Assembly: GCA_014138095.1 (NCBI GenBank)
Contig: JACGXE010000017.1
Coordinates: forward strand, 1-64,000
Length of the DNA: 64,000 nucleotides
From: Ochrobactrum sp. RH2CCR150
GTDB lineage: Bacteria > Pseudomonadota > Alphaproteobacteria > Rhizobiales > Rhizobiaceae
Direction: 5' to 3'
The notes beneath the pieces are model-generated. The model ran no database searches. It was given only the letters and a program-made list of their open reading frames with translations, and was not told the origin of the DNA. Below, one piece after another: positions 9,419 to 17,809 of this stretch; within the stretch, counting starts at the first letter, position 1, and every line of letters begins with the position of its first letter. The translations under genes and the position numbers were made by a program.

Positions 9419-9440
9419 TTATATAGAACATCCTATATAA
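9419..9440. promoter_or_regulatory. Perfect inverted repeat upstream of the ABC operon
   Basis: TTATATAG and CTATATAA form perfect 8-base arms around a 6-base spacer, 97 bases before the start of the binding-protein gene. The position and symmetry fit a repressor operator overlapping the promoter. The best regulator candidate in the window is the TetR-family protein at 10799-11443, but this link is inference. Confidence 0.5.
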
Positions 9441-9539
9441 AAAAAATTGTCAAGGATTAGGGCCGGATTTTAGTGCTTATTTAGAGTACAATTTCGTAAG
9501 TTCACTTTTTGTGCGAGGCACAAAACGCTACGAACAGGT

Positions 9540-10742
9540 TTAAAGAGACGGGTTGGTGAGAGGGAGCCTTAGCCGGGCTCGACCATGCTCCGTTGCGTTG
9601 ACTTCCCAGTTAATCGCAGTGTGTCGCGAAGCAACCGCGATATCGCGGTAGTAGCTTGCAATCATATTGGTCGCGTACGCGCCCCGCGCACCAATCAAAT
9701 CCCAGACGACCTCCGACGCCCGCCTTGCCAGCTGGCCTGCATAGGCGGAATTTGATCGATAATTGGAACGCTCTACAGCTGAGTAGCTGAAGTCGGCGGC
9801 CGCGAATTCCATGATCTCGCGGCAGTCTGCTCGAATAAGCATCTCAGCCGCCTGAAGGGAAGCAGACACCTCGCCTACCCGCATCTGATGGGTTGGATAA
9901 CTTGCGGTATCTTCACTTGTTCGCAGAGCCTTCCGGCCTCTTGATTGCAGGAGAAAGTTCTCAAACATCGCCTCGGCCATCCCAATAAGACAGGCCGCCG
10001 GCAAAATCCCGCTGATCATGTGGAGAGGAGGTCGATAAACCGCGCCCCGATTTACGGTCTTTCCCGGGAAGTCGCCTCCCTTCATGTTTTGGATTGGAAG
10101 GCTGAGATGTTCGGGAATGAAGAGATCTTCTACTTTTACGTCATGGCTGCCGGAACCATGGAGACCGATTGGGTCCCAGGTATCCAGAATAGTCAGTGAC
10201 GACGTAGGAACCAGGAAGTAACGCTCCTCGTCCGGGGCGGCTTCCTGCTCGACCATGCCTGAAAGAATGCACCAGTCCGAAGGCTCAACACCGCTGACAA
10301 AAGGCCATTGACCCTTCAGCTCGTATCCACCATCGACGCGGCGCCCCTTCCCTAGCCTTGGCACCAAAATGCCGCTGACAAGACATGTCGGGTCCTCCCA
10401 TACCTCTCTTTGCGCTTCGATCGGCCACCGAGCAATCATGTAATTATGGAACAAGTACTGGGCGAGACACCACGCCGTCGATGGGCAACCGCTTGCAACA
10501 GGAATCAGTATGTCGACGAGATTTTCGAGAGGTGCTTCCGCGCCGCCAAAGCTCCCTGGCTGGAGCAGACGCGCGATCCCCGTTCGACGCAAGTCCTGGC
10601 TCGTTTCCGGAGGTAATGAGCGAAGCTTTTCAGTCTCTTCCGCACGCTCTCTCAAAACTGGAATCAGATTACGAGCCGCGTTTATCAAGGCCTGACTGTA
10701 GACGCGTTTACCCCTGAAGTCGTCCGGATAGATTATTGTCAA
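9540..10742 (-). CDS. Flavin-dependent monooxygenase, HsaA/acyl-CoA dehydrogenase-fold
   Basis: A 400-residue protein of the acyl-CoA dehydrogenase fold, in the branch of two-component flavin-dependent oxygenases (HsaA, HpaB-C2-like). Visible blocks are RTGIARLLQPGSFGGAEAPLENLVDI, the GxWPFVSGV segment and GLHGSGSHDVKVEDLFIPE. Such enzymes use reduced flavin supplied by a separate reductase to hydroxylate aromatic or heterocyclic substrates in the cytoplasm. A flavin reductase is encoded at 12879-13421. The predicted start is a TTG at 10742 with AAGGAG nine bases upstream; the nearby ATG at 10750 is out of frame and hits a stop after three codons. It is a paralogue of the oxygenase at 11601-12815. 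Confidence 0.82.
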   Translation of the reverse strand: MTIIYPDDFRGKRVYSQALINAARNLIPVLRERAEETEKLRSLPPETSQDLRRTGIARLLQPGSFGGAEAPLENLVDILIPVASGCPSTAWCLAQYLFHNYMIARWPIEAQREVWEDPTCLVSGILVPRLGKGRRVDGGYELKGQWPFVSGVEPSDWCILSGMVEQEAAPDEERYFLVPTSSLTILDTWDPIGLHGSGSHDVKVEDLFIPEHLSLPIQNMKGGDFPGKTVNRGAVYRPPLHMISGILPAACLIGMAEAMFENFLLQSRGRKALRTSEDTASYPTHQMRVGEVSASLQAAEMLIRADCREIMEFAAADFSYSAVERSNYRSNSAYAGQLARRASEVVWDLIGARGAYATNMIASYYRDIAVASRHTAINWEVNATEHGRARLRLPLTNPSL

Positions 10743-10798
10743 CTACGCATACTCCTTGAGAAACAACCCCTAGCGCGAGCCTGGGCAGGCGACCCTTT

Positions 10799-11443
10799 TC
10801 ACTCGCCGCTCACCAGGACAGGTCTCGAGGAGACTGACTCTCCAAGAGAGATGCCAAGGTCCTGACCGAGAAGGTCGAGAAGAATCCGCCGCGATCTCTC
10901 CGCAGGCATGTCCTGAGGATCTGCCACCATATGAGTGCACAATCCGATTGAAGCGCTGATGAATTTCACCGCGATGTCTTCGGGAGTGCGGACCGGGCGG
11001 AAATGCCTCTCAACCACCCCCGCCTCAACGAGCCGTACAATGACCTCCGCGTAAAGCCTGTGAACTTTCTGAACCTCGGTCTGCAAAACCCGGTCGAATG
11101 GCATCCGCCCGAACAAACTCAGCCAAAATCGCCACTCCGGCATACCGGGTGGCGATGGCTGGCTAACGAAATCCACGAGCGCCGTGAGCCGCTCCACAGC
11201 GTCGCCGCGACGATGCTCGAACTTGGTCAGAGCCTTCACAAACTGCAGCGTCGCGTCATTGATCGCATCAAGCGTGAGTGCCCGCTTGTTGCTAAAATAG
11301 TGAGTGACGACACCCGACGAGATACCAGCGACATCGCTGACCTCCCGGATTGTCAAGTCTCGCCAGCCATTCGTAGACAAGATGTGGATAACGGCATCCA
11401 TCACCTGGCGCCGGCGGATCGCCTCCATCCCTAACTTCGGCAT
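10799..11443 (-). CDS. TetR-family transcriptional regulator
   Basis: A 214-residue regulator with an N-terminal helix-turn-helix (LTIREVSDVAGISSGVVTHYFSNKRAL) and a BetI-like ligand domain. The start is set at the ATG at 11443, which has AGGAG in front; the longer frame to 11500 would run through the operator-like repeats. It sits between two divergent HsaA-like oxygenase genes and 56 bases ahead of the one at 9540, so it probably represses the cluster and responds to its substrate or an intermediate. Two AACGTTTGA repeats lie directly upstream and may be its autoregulatory site. Confidence 0.85.
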   Translation of the reverse strand: MPKLGMEAIRRRQVMDAVIHILSTNGWRDLTIREVSDVAGISSGVVTHYFSNKRALTLDAINDATLQFVKALTKFEHRRGDAVERLTALVDFVSQPSPPGMPEWRFWLSLFGRMPFDRVLQTEVQKVHRLYAEVIVRLVEAGVVERHFRPVRTPEDIAVKFISASIGLCTHMVADPQDMPAERSRRILLDLLGQDLGISLGESVSSRPVLVSGE

Positions 11444-11459
11444 TGCAAACTCCTGTTCG

Positions 11460-11491
11460 AACGTTTGATTTAGTTTATCAGCAACGTTTGA
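11460..11491. promoter_or_regulatory. Direct repeat AACGTTTGA x2, candidate TetR operator
   Basis: Identical 9-mers at 11460-11468 and 11483-11491 are spaced 23 bases apart (about two helical turns), each centred on the palindrome AACGTT. They lie 17-48 bases upstream of the TetR start, in the divergent control region shared with the oxygenase gene at 11601. Binding by the TetR protein is inferred from position. Confidence 0.45.
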
Positions 11492-11557
11492 GCGCGGCAA
11501 CCGCGCTCTTCGGCGGCTTCCGACGATCCATAATGGGGTTGCGCTAGTTTTTAATAT

Positions 11558-11567
11558 AACATATGTT
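11558..11567. promoter_or_regulatory. Palindrome AACATATGTT in the divergent promoter region
   Basis: A 10-base palindrome 34 bases before the GTG of the oxygenase at 11601, in an AT-rich stretch that could hold its promoter. With flanking bases it loosely resembles the inverted repeat at 9419-9440 (both have GAACAT with AT-rich flanks), which would be consistent with shared control. The resemblance is weak. Confidence 0.3.
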
Positions 11568-11600
11568 CCATAAAAATCAGATTAAATGGGAGCATGATAC

Positions 11601-12815
11601 GTGACTATTCAAAGCGCACTGAAGAATGAAACGCGACCGCAGATCGAGCGTGCCGGGACCGCAGACGAGCTTATCAAGCGGGCGCAAGAACTCGCGCCTG
11701 CATTGCGCGAACGGGCTGCCGAGACGATCTCGCTGCGACAGCCCCCCGAGGCGACGCGCCTGGACGTCAAGCGCACGGGTATCCATCGACTGTTTCAGCC
11801 TGCGCGTTTTGGCGGAGCTGACGCGCCGTTCCGGGCAGCTGTCGACGTCATGCGTCCTCTTGGTGAGGCTTGCGGCTCCTCGGCTTGGTCGATTGTCCAG
11901 AATATCTCGCATAACTCGATGATGTGCCGTTGGCCGGAGCAGGCGCAGGAGGACGTTTGGCTGGACGATCCCTCAGCCCTTCTTTCAGGGATTTTGATCC
12001 CAAACCTCGGCAAGGCGCGCCGCGTTGAGGGCGGGTACATACTTTCCGGTCGCTGGCCTTTCGTGAGCGGCGTAAGCCTCGCGGACTGGGCGATCTTCAC
12101 CGCGTTTACTGAAGGCCCCAATGGCGAAGAAGAGGATCGCCACTTCCTCGTTCCCAAGAAGGATTATACGATCCTTGATACTTGGCACGCTGTTGGCCTG
12201 CGGGGATCTGCGAGCCATGATGTTACGCTGGAGGAAGTGTTTGTCCCGGAACACCGCACCACCACTGGTGAAACCATGCGCGCCCGCGCACCCCTGTTCG
12301 AAGGTGAAGCCATCAATATGCGCGCACCTTTGTACTGCATGTTTGGCGTGTACATCGGAGGCACGGCGCTTGGAATCGCAGAAGGCGCTGTCAATATTTA
12401 CCTCGATCAGGCCCGTACGCGGATTTCGCGTGTCTCCGGTAAGGCTGTCATCGATTTCAGTACGCAACATGTAAAAGTTGCGGAGGCTCTGTCGTGTCTC
12501 CGGGCCGCCCGTCTCCTGATTTACGGTGCGTGTGAGCAGATGACGGATATCCTCGAATCTGACCGGCTCCCTACCGACGAAGAGCGAGCTCGCTGCCGTG
12601 CTGAGGCGACCTTTGCAGGCCAGCTTGCGACGCGCGCCGTCAACGTAGTGTGGGACGCTGCCGGCGGTGGTGCGATTTACGAACGTAACCCTCTGTCGCG
12701 TTACTTCACGGATATGAGCGCAGCAAACCGGCACATTACCCAGAATTGGGATGTCAGTGCGATTTCGCACGGCCGAACCGCGTTGGGACTGCCGCTGGAT
12801 AACCCCACGCTTTAG
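11601..12815 (+). CDS. Flavin-dependent monooxygenase, HsaA-like (second paralogue)
   Basis: A 404-residue paralogue of the protein at 9540-10742, with the same blocks: VKRTGIHRLFQPARFGGADAP, GRWPFVSGVSLADWAIF and LRGSASHDVTLEEVFVPEHR. It belongs to the acyl-CoA dehydrogenase-fold oxygenases that need reduced FMN or FAD from a partner. The reductase gene follows 63 bases downstream on the same strand, so this is likely the main oxygenase-reductase pair. The GTG start at 11601 is preceded by GGGAG. The first gene of a rightward operon continuing to 15732. The substrate is unknown; the family handles phenols, steroid phenols, indoles and sulfur heterocycles. Confidence 0.85.
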   Translation: MTIQSALKNETRPQIERAGTADELIKRAQELAPALRERAAETISLRQPPEATRLDVKRTGIHRLFQPARFGGADAPFRAAVDVMRPLGEACGSSAWSIVQNISHNSMMCRWPEQAQEDVWLDDPSALLSGILIPNLGKARRVEGGYILSGRWPFVSGVSLADWAIFTAFTEGPNGEEEDRHFLVPKKDYTILDTWHAVGLRGSASHDVTLEEVFVPEHRTTTGETMRARAPLFEGEAINMRAPLYCMFGVYIGGTALGIAEGAVNIYLDQARTRISRVSGKAVIDFSTQHVKVAEALSCLRAARLLIYGACEQMTDILESDRLPTDEERARCRAEATFAGQLATRAVNVVWDAAGGGAIYERNPLSRYFTDMSAANRHITQNWDVSAISHGRTALGLPLDNPTL

Positions 12816-12878
12816 TGGTCCGGCAGTCGTGCCGCTTTGCGGGCCTCACCACAAACACTTTCAGAAGGCTTCACCGCC

Positions 12879-13421
12879 ATGACAACCACAGTTCTTACAT
12901 CAACTGCAGCAAGCACTCCAGAACTCCTGCGCAATCAATATCTGGCAGCCATGAGCCGGGTACCGCTGAGCGTCGCGGTCGTCGTGGCGGGAGCCCCTGA
13001 GGAGCGTATTGCTCTAACGGTGGGTACCTTCATCTCTGTGTCGGCTGACCCACCCTTGGTGCTGGTTTCTGTTAAAGCCACCAGTCCCATCTGCAAGGCA
13101 GTATCCGCTCACAGCCGCTTTTCGATCAACATATTGTCGACTGAGCAGGTGGAACACTCCGAACGCTTTTCGGGCCGTCCGCGCACAGGACGTCCTTACG
13201 ACCTCACCGCCGCCAGGTGGGCAGGAAAACCCGGAGAACTGCCTCGTTATCTCGAGGGTGTTGTCGCCGCCTTCGATTGCGAATTGGTTGAAACCCGTCC
13301 TATTGCGTCGCACGTCCTTCTCATAGGCAGCGTGGAAGAGATCGTCTCCGGTGAGGAGCAGCCGCTCGTATACTGGTCTCGGTCATACGGATCGCTCTCC
13401 CCCCTCAACAGCGCCGTCTAG
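12879..13421 (+). CDS. Flavin reductase (HpaC/HsaB-like)
   Basis: A 180-residue flavin reductase-like protein with the split beta-barrel FMN-binding fold: SVAVVVAG, then TVGTFISVSADPPLVLVSV and the HSRFSINILSTEQ block with LIGSVEEI further on. These enzymes reduce free flavin with NAD(P)H and pass it to the oxygenase component. It would serve one or both HsaA-like oxygenases next door. The ATG at 12879 is chosen because the family core starts about 20 residues later; the longer frame to 12837 adds residues with no family similarity. Confidence 0.88.
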   Translation: MTTTVLTSTAASTPELLRNQYLAAMSRVPLSVAVVVAGAPEERIALTVGTFISVSADPPLVLVSVKATSPICKAVSAHSRFSINILSTEQVEHSERFSGRPRTGRPYDLTAARWAGKPGELPRYLEGVVAAFDCELVETRPIASHVLLIGSVEEIVSGEEQPLVYWSRSYGSLSPLNSAV

Positions 13422-13514
13422 ACACCGATCGGCGCTTACTCCACCGCGACCTTTTAGAGCCGCCTGACACCCTCGCGAAGTGTCTCAGGCCAATCATTCA
13501 TAAGGGGATATTCC

Positions 13515-14705
13515 ATGAACGCTTCACCGCCTCTTGCACTTACCTCTCTGCCCTTCGACGCCGCCCTTCTTGATCGACTCCTCGATGAAGCCGGCATAGA
13601 CGTCCTAATCGTTACCTCCAAGCACAACATCCAGTATCTGCTAGGTGGCTATCGCTTCTTCTTTTTCGACTACATGGACGCCGTCGCGTTGAGCCGATAT
13701 CTCCCCGTCCTTGTCTACCAAAAAGGCAAGCCCGAAAACAGCGCGTACTTCGGCGCCGCGCTGGAAAACTTTGAGAAGCTTCTCGGCAAGTTCTGGACAC
13801 CAGTTACGCAAACCGTCACGTGGACCAGCGTTGACGCAATGCAGCTCGCAGTCGACCACATCAGGAAGATCGGCGCATTATCTTCCATCATAGGCGTTGA
13901 AAAATCCTTCGTGCCGATGGACGGCGGCCAGCTGCTGTACGACAATGACTGTCGCGTTGTGGACGCGAATTTCGTCCTTGAACGGCTGCGGCTGATCAAG
14001 ACACCGGAAGAACTCGCATTTCTCAAGGAAGCCTCTGAGCGCGTCGTCGAGTCCATGAAGGCTACTTTCGACTACTGCGCGCCGGGGATGACCAAGAATG
14101 ACCTCGTGGCAAAAATCCGTCGTGAGGAAGTCAACCGTGACCTGAAGTTTGAATATTGCTGGCCCACCGCGGGAGCGGATCTAAACAGGTCGCCATCGAA
14201 CCTGGTTTACAAGCAAGGCGATATATTGTCGCTGGATTCGGCAGGTAATTATCACGGCTACATCGGCGATTTGTGCCGCATGGGAATACTGGGCGAGCCA
14301 GATAGCGAGCTCGAGGATCTGCTCGGCCTCGTTTTGGAAATCCAGGACGTGGCCCGAAAGCCGATCCGAGCGGGAACGCGCGGCGGTGACATCTTCACGG
14401 TGCCTGAGGCAATAATCGAAAAGTCTCCTCACAAGCCTTACATGGAGTTTCTGGCTCATGGAATGGGTTTGGTCAGCCATGAGGGCCCGCGCCTCACTGG
14501 GACCGGTCCCGTTCCTTACGACGGTTATGATGAACACCGCCCGCTGCAAGCCGGCATGGTGGTATCCATTGAAACAGCCATCAAGCATCCCACGCGAGGG
14601 TACATCAAGCTCGAAGATACTGTTGTCGTTACGGAAACAGGCTGGGAAGGCTTTGGCGACGACCATCGTGGCTGGAACAGAGCCAACGCTGCGGGCGCGA
14701 AGTAG
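13515..14705 (+). CDS. M24-family metallopeptidase (Xaa-Pro peptidase/creatinase type)
   Basis: A 396-residue protein with an N-terminal creatinase-like domain and a C-terminal pita-bread M24 domain. The metal ligands are visible in order: Asp in LSLDSAGNYHGYIGD (two Asp), His in AHGMGLVSHEGPR, Glu in VVSIETA and Glu in YIKLEDTVVVTE. Such enzymes cleave Xaa-Pro dipeptides or hydrolyse small amidino or amide substrates such as creatine. In this operon of oxygenase, reductase, aldolase-like and ABM genes it more likely acts on the imported compound than on peptides. The ATG at 13515 has a purine-rich AAGGGGA upstream. Confidence 0.87.
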   Translation: MNASPPLALTSLPFDAALLDRLLDEAGIDVLIVTSKHNIQYLLGGYRFFFFDYMDAVALSRYLPVLVYQKGKPENSAYFGAALENFEKLLGKFWTPVTQTVTWTSVDAMQLAVDHIRKIGALSSIIGVEKSFVPMDGGQLLYDNDCRVVDANFVLERLRLIKTPEELAFLKEASERVVESMKATFDYCAPGMTKNDLVAKIRREEVNRDLKFEYCWPTAGADLNRSPSNLVYKQGDILSLDSAGNYHGYIGDLCRMGILGEPDSELEDLLGLVLEIQDVARKPIRAGTRGGDIFTVPEAIIEKSPHKPYMEFLAHGMGLVSHEGPRLTGTGPVPYDGYDEHRPLQAGMVVSIETAIKHPTRGYIKLEDTVVVTETGWEGFGDDHRGWNRANAAGAK

Positions 14706-14761
14706 CGGCAAACGGTGCGCGCTGGCGTTGTTAGACCAGTTTATATCTGAGGAAACAGACC

Positions 14762-15400
14762 GTGACAGTATCTATTGCTTCGACCGAAATCCTGAAAGTA
14801 CCCGAAGACGTTATCGAAGGATTCCGCGGCGCGCCGACCTCGGTCATATCGGACAATCTTCGGCGGCTTCCTGGGTGTGTCGGATTAAGACCGTTCCACA
14901 AGGGGCGTTACATGATCGGCACCGCGGTCACCGTGAAGACCCGTCCCGGCGACAATCTCGCGATTTTGAGAGCGTTGGAAATGGTTGGCGCTGGTGATGT
15001 GGTCGTCGTAGACGGCGGAGGAGACGAGTCGCGTGCCTTGATCGGCGAGATCATGAAGACGATCGCCGAATCTCGCGGCGTTGAAGGCTTCGTCATAGAT
15101 GGAGCGATCAGGGATGTGGCAGCATTCGCCTTGTCTGATTTTCCCTGCTACGCCCGTTCCGTTATCCACCGAGGACCGTATAAAAGCGGTCCGGGCGAGA
15201 TCAACGTGCCTGTATCGGCTGGAGGATCTGTGATCTTGCCGGGCGATATTGTCGCCGGCGACCAAGACGGGGTTGTCTCATTCCCACTGTCGGTCGCAAC
15301 GGACCTGCTGAAGGCGGTGAAGGCTCAGATGGTACGCGAGGACGAGATGATCAAATCTATCCGCGAAGGCACCTATCAAGGCGCTTACGGGAAACCTTGA
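14762..15400 (+). CDS. RraA-family protein (HMG/CHA aldolase-like)
   Basis: A 212-residue RraA-fold protein. The blocks GDVVVVDGGGDESRALIGEI and GFVIDGAIRD include the glycine-rich loop and the Arg-Asp pair that binds the metal and pyruvyl group in 4-hydroxy-4-methyl-2-oxoglutarate/oxaloacetacetate aldolases. Those enzymes finish protocatechuate and gallate degradation by making pyruvate. Other members of the fold have unrelated roles, so the reaction is an inference from the aromatic-type operon. It starts with GTG at 14762 after GAGGAAACAGACC. The gene overlaps none, and the next gene follows after 32 bases. Confidence 0.8.
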   Translation: MTVSIASTEILKVPEDVIEGFRGAPTSVISDNLRRLPGCVGLRPFHKGRYMIGTAVTVKTRPGDNLAILRALEMVGAGDVVVVDGGGDESRALIGEIMKTIAESRGVEGFVIDGAIRDVAAFALSDFPCYARSVIHRGPYKSGPGEINVPVSAGGSVILPGDIVAGDQDGVVSFPLSVATDLLKAVKAQMVREDEMIKSIREGTYQGAYGKP

Positions 15401-15432
15401 GCGAAAACAACAGGCAAAAGATTGGAGACAGG

Positions 15433-15732
15433 ATGACCACACCTACCGTTGCGATATTCATGTCGAAAGCCGGCGTTGAAGAGGAGCTCGAAGCGCTGTT
15501 TCGTTCAGTTATTGCCACCACGTTGAAGGAGGAGGGTTGCATCAGCTATCAGCTAAACCGTGACCTTGACCAGCCGCGCCGCTTTGTATGGACAGAAGAA
15601 TGGGAAAGCCGCGATCTTCTGGAGAAGCATGCGGCTAGCCCGCATATCCGGGCAATTCTTGAGAAAATCCCCGCACTCGTCGAAAGTGCTGAGGTATTTC
15701 CGCTGCGCAAGATTGACGGTGGTGCTGCTTAG
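15433..15732 (+). CDS. ABM-domain putative monooxygenase (YgiN-like)
   Basis: A 99-residue single-domain protein of the antibiotic-biosynthesis monooxygenase fold. Recognisable parts are the first strand (TVAIFMSKAGVEEELEALF), the EEGCISYQLNRDLDQPRRFVWTEEWES block and the HAASPHIRAILEKIP helix. Members are small dimeric cofactor-free oxygenases or quinol-modifying enzymes. It ends the rightward catabolic operon. The ATG at 15433 is preceded by GGAGACAGG; the longer frame to 15397 overlaps the preceding gene and adds nothing family-like. A strong terminator-like hairpin lies about 200 bases downstream. Confidence 0.8.
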   Translation: MTTPTVAIFMSKAGVEEELEALFRSVIATTLKEEGCISYQLNRDLDQPRRFVWTEEWESRDLLEKHAASPHIRAILEKIPALVESAEVFPLRKIDGGAA

Positions 15733-15770
15733 AGCATTTTCGAGCCAAAAGTGCGAAGCGCCTACGCGGG

Positions 15771-15892
15771 GAAATCAGTCCACTGGACTGATTTCTGATC
15801 TTGGCTCTCGATGCGTAGGATAATACGTAAAAACAAATAGATAGAGCGGTCCCCAAAGGTTCCAATGACTCCGTTTTAACTGGAACCGCTCT
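15771..15892. repeat. Palindromic intergenic repeats
   Basis: Two hairpins lie between the convergent operons. GAAATCAGTCC and GGACTGATTTC (15771-15781, 15785-15795) are perfect 11-base arms with a 3-base loop. AGAGCGGT and ACCGCTCT (15843-15850, 15885-15892) enclose a second pair, GGTTCCA (15858-15864) and TGGAACC (15881-15887). The outer repeat resembles dispersed palindromic elements of Ochrobactrum/Brucella intergenic regions; the assignment is from memory and not checked. Confidence 0.6.
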
Positions 15893-15929
15893 AGACACTC
15901 GTTCTCTGACCGGATTGAGCCTGAGAACA

Positions 15930-15970
15930 TGAAGCCCGGATCGCTAGCGACCCGGGCTTCATGACTTTTT
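15930..15970 (+). terminator. Intrinsic terminator hairpin
   Basis: TGAAGCCCGG (15930-15939) pairs perfectly with CCGGGCTTCA (15952-15961) around an inner palindrome TCGCTAGCGA, and a T-run follows at 15966-15970. It fits termination of the rightward operon ending at 15732, and the symmetric stem could also act on transcription of the opposing PDH operon. Confidence 0.7.
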
Positions 15971-16057
15971 GATGTACAAACGATAAGCACTTGAGGGAAG
16001 CTGGCTCGGCTCAATCGTAAACCCAGCCGGCAAATTCATCTTAGCGCTTCAGCCTGA

Positions 16058-17779
16058 CTACCGTCTTGTGGGAGGGAGGTCGGTGCAGGTGCCTTCGGCG
16101 ACCTCCGCCGCCATTCCGATTGTTTCTCCTAGGGTAGGATGCGGGTGGATCGTGCGGGCAATGTCAACTGCGTCCGCACCGAGTTCGATCGCCAAGCAAA
16201 TCTCTCCGATCATGTCGCCGGCGTTGGGTCCGACAATTGCACCGCCGATAATCCTTCCGCTCTCCTTCGAGAAGATCAATTTCGTCATTCCGTGCTCTGC
16301 ACCGTTGGCAATAGCTCGCCCCGAGGCAGCCCAAGGAAAACGAGATACTTTCACCTCTTGGCCGCTCGCCTTGGCGGTGTCTTCAGTGACACCCACCCAT
16401 GCTATTTCGGGATCCAGATAGGCTACCGACGGGATCACCATCGCCTCGAAAGCCGTTTTGTGCCCGGCTGCCGCCTCGGCCGCGACGTGGCCTTCATGTA
16501 CCGCTTTGTGCGCGAGCATCGGCTGCCCAACAATATCCCCTATTGCAAAAATGTGAGGAACGTTCGTCCGCATTTGCTTATCTACACTGATGAAGCCTCT
16601 TTCGTGAGTGACACCGGCTGCTTCCAAGCCAATTTGATCACCGTTGGGGCGTCGGCCAGCTGCCTGAAGCACGAGATCATATGATGCTGCTTCCTGCGAT
16701 CCCCCGAAGCTTGCCGTAAGGCCGCCATCTGAAGCATGCACGGCATCGAGCCTGGTTGAGGTCATTATGCGATCGAAACGGTGGGCATTCTTCTTCTGCC
16801 ACACCGATACGAGGTCTCTATCTACGCCGGTCAGAATAACATCCAGCTGTTCCACCACGTCAATACGCGAAGAGCCCAGTGCGCTGTAAACCGTCGCCAT
16901 CTCGAGACCAATGATCCCGCCTCCGATTACAAGCATCCGCTCAGGGAACGCATCCAGCTTGAGGGCTCCCGTCGAGTTGACGACGCGCGCATCTTCCGGA
17001 AGAAACGGCAGAGAAATCGGCGAGGAACCGGCTGCTATAATGCAGCTCCTGAAATCGACCCGTCGCAAATCGTTTCCGTCGGCGACATCCAATTGGTGAG
17101 CGCCACCGAAACGAGCAGTCCCCGTGATACGCTCTACCTTGCGGATCTTGGCCATTTGAGCCAGTCCGTCGGTAAGTTTTTTGATAGTGGCGTTCTTGAA
17201 ATTGCGAACTTTATCTAGGTTTATCAAAGGATCGGAGAATGAAACGCCGTGAGCTCCGATCCGATCCGCTTCCTCTTTGACCGCCGCAAGATGAAGCAGC
17301 GCCTTCGAGGGTATGCACCCTACGTTCAGGCAGACGCCGCCCAACGCATCATACCGCTCCACAAGGGCGACTTTAAGGCCCAGGTCAGCCGCGCGGAACG
17401 CCGCTGAGTAGCCACCCGGCCCGCCGCCAATAACGACCAGATCGTAGATCCCCTCCAACGGTGTATCAATCGTCGTCGCCATCGGGCTCGTCGCCTCCTC
17501 TTCCCCTCCATCTGCAGGCGACGGGTTTTCTTCTACCGAACTGGATGTCTCTAAAACCGCAAGCAGCGACCCTTTGCTTACTCTATCCCCGAGAGCGACC
17601 TTCACGCTTTTCAAGACGCCTGCCCAAGGGGATGGAATGTCCATCGTGGCTTTGTCACTTTCGACTGACGCTATCGGTTGCTCGACCTCTACGAGGTCTC
17701 CATCCTTGACAAAGATTTCCGCAACCAGAACGTCTTTGAAGTCACCCAAATCGGGAACAAGAATCTCTACAGTGGACAT
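16058..17779 (-). CDS. lpdA: Dihydrolipoyl dehydrogenase (E3) with N-terminal lipoyl domain
   Basis: A 573-residue E3 component. Residues 1-80 form a lipoyl domain with the lipoylated Lys43 in ESDKATMDIP; an acidic, Pro/Ser linker (about 80-110) leads to the flavoprotein. There GGGPGGYSAA (about 118) binds FAD and CLNVGC (150-155) is the redox disulfide. HPHPTLGET near the C terminus supplies the His-Glu pair of the active site. It reoxidises dihydrolipoamide on E2 with NAD+. The lipoyl-bearing form is common in beta-proteobacterial and some other PDH operons. It is the last gene of the aceE-aceF-lpd operon. Confidence 0.93.
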   Translation of the reverse strand: MSTVEILVPDLGDFKDVLVAEIFVKDGDLVEVEQPIASVESDKATMDIPSPWAGVLKSVKVALGDRVSKGSLLAVLETSSSVEENPSPADGGEEEATSPMATTIDTPLEGIYDLVVIGGGPGGYSAAFRAADLGLKVALVERYDALGGVCLNVGCIPSKALLHLAAVKEEADRIGAHGVSFSDPLINLDKVRNFKNATIKKLTDGLAQMAKIRKVERITGTARFGGAHQLDVADGNDLRRVDFRSCIIAAGSSPISLPFLPEDARVVNSTGALKLDAFPERMLVIGGGIIGLEMATVYSALGSSRIDVVEQLDVILTGVDRDLVSVWQKKNAHRFDRIMTSTRLDAVHASDGGLTASFGGSQEAASYDLVLQAAGRRPNGDQIGLEAAGVTHERGFISVDKQMRTNVPHIFAIGDIVGQPMLAHKAVHEGHVAAEAAAGHKTAFEAMVIPSVAYLDPEIAWVGVTEDTAKASGQEVKVSRFPWAASGRAIANGAEHGMTKLIFSKESGRIIGGAIVGPNAGDMIGEICLAIELGADAVDIARTIHPHPTLGETIGMAAEVAEGTCTDLPPTRR

Positions 17780-17809
17780 TGTGATACTTTCGAATTTGCG
17801 GGCGCGGGA

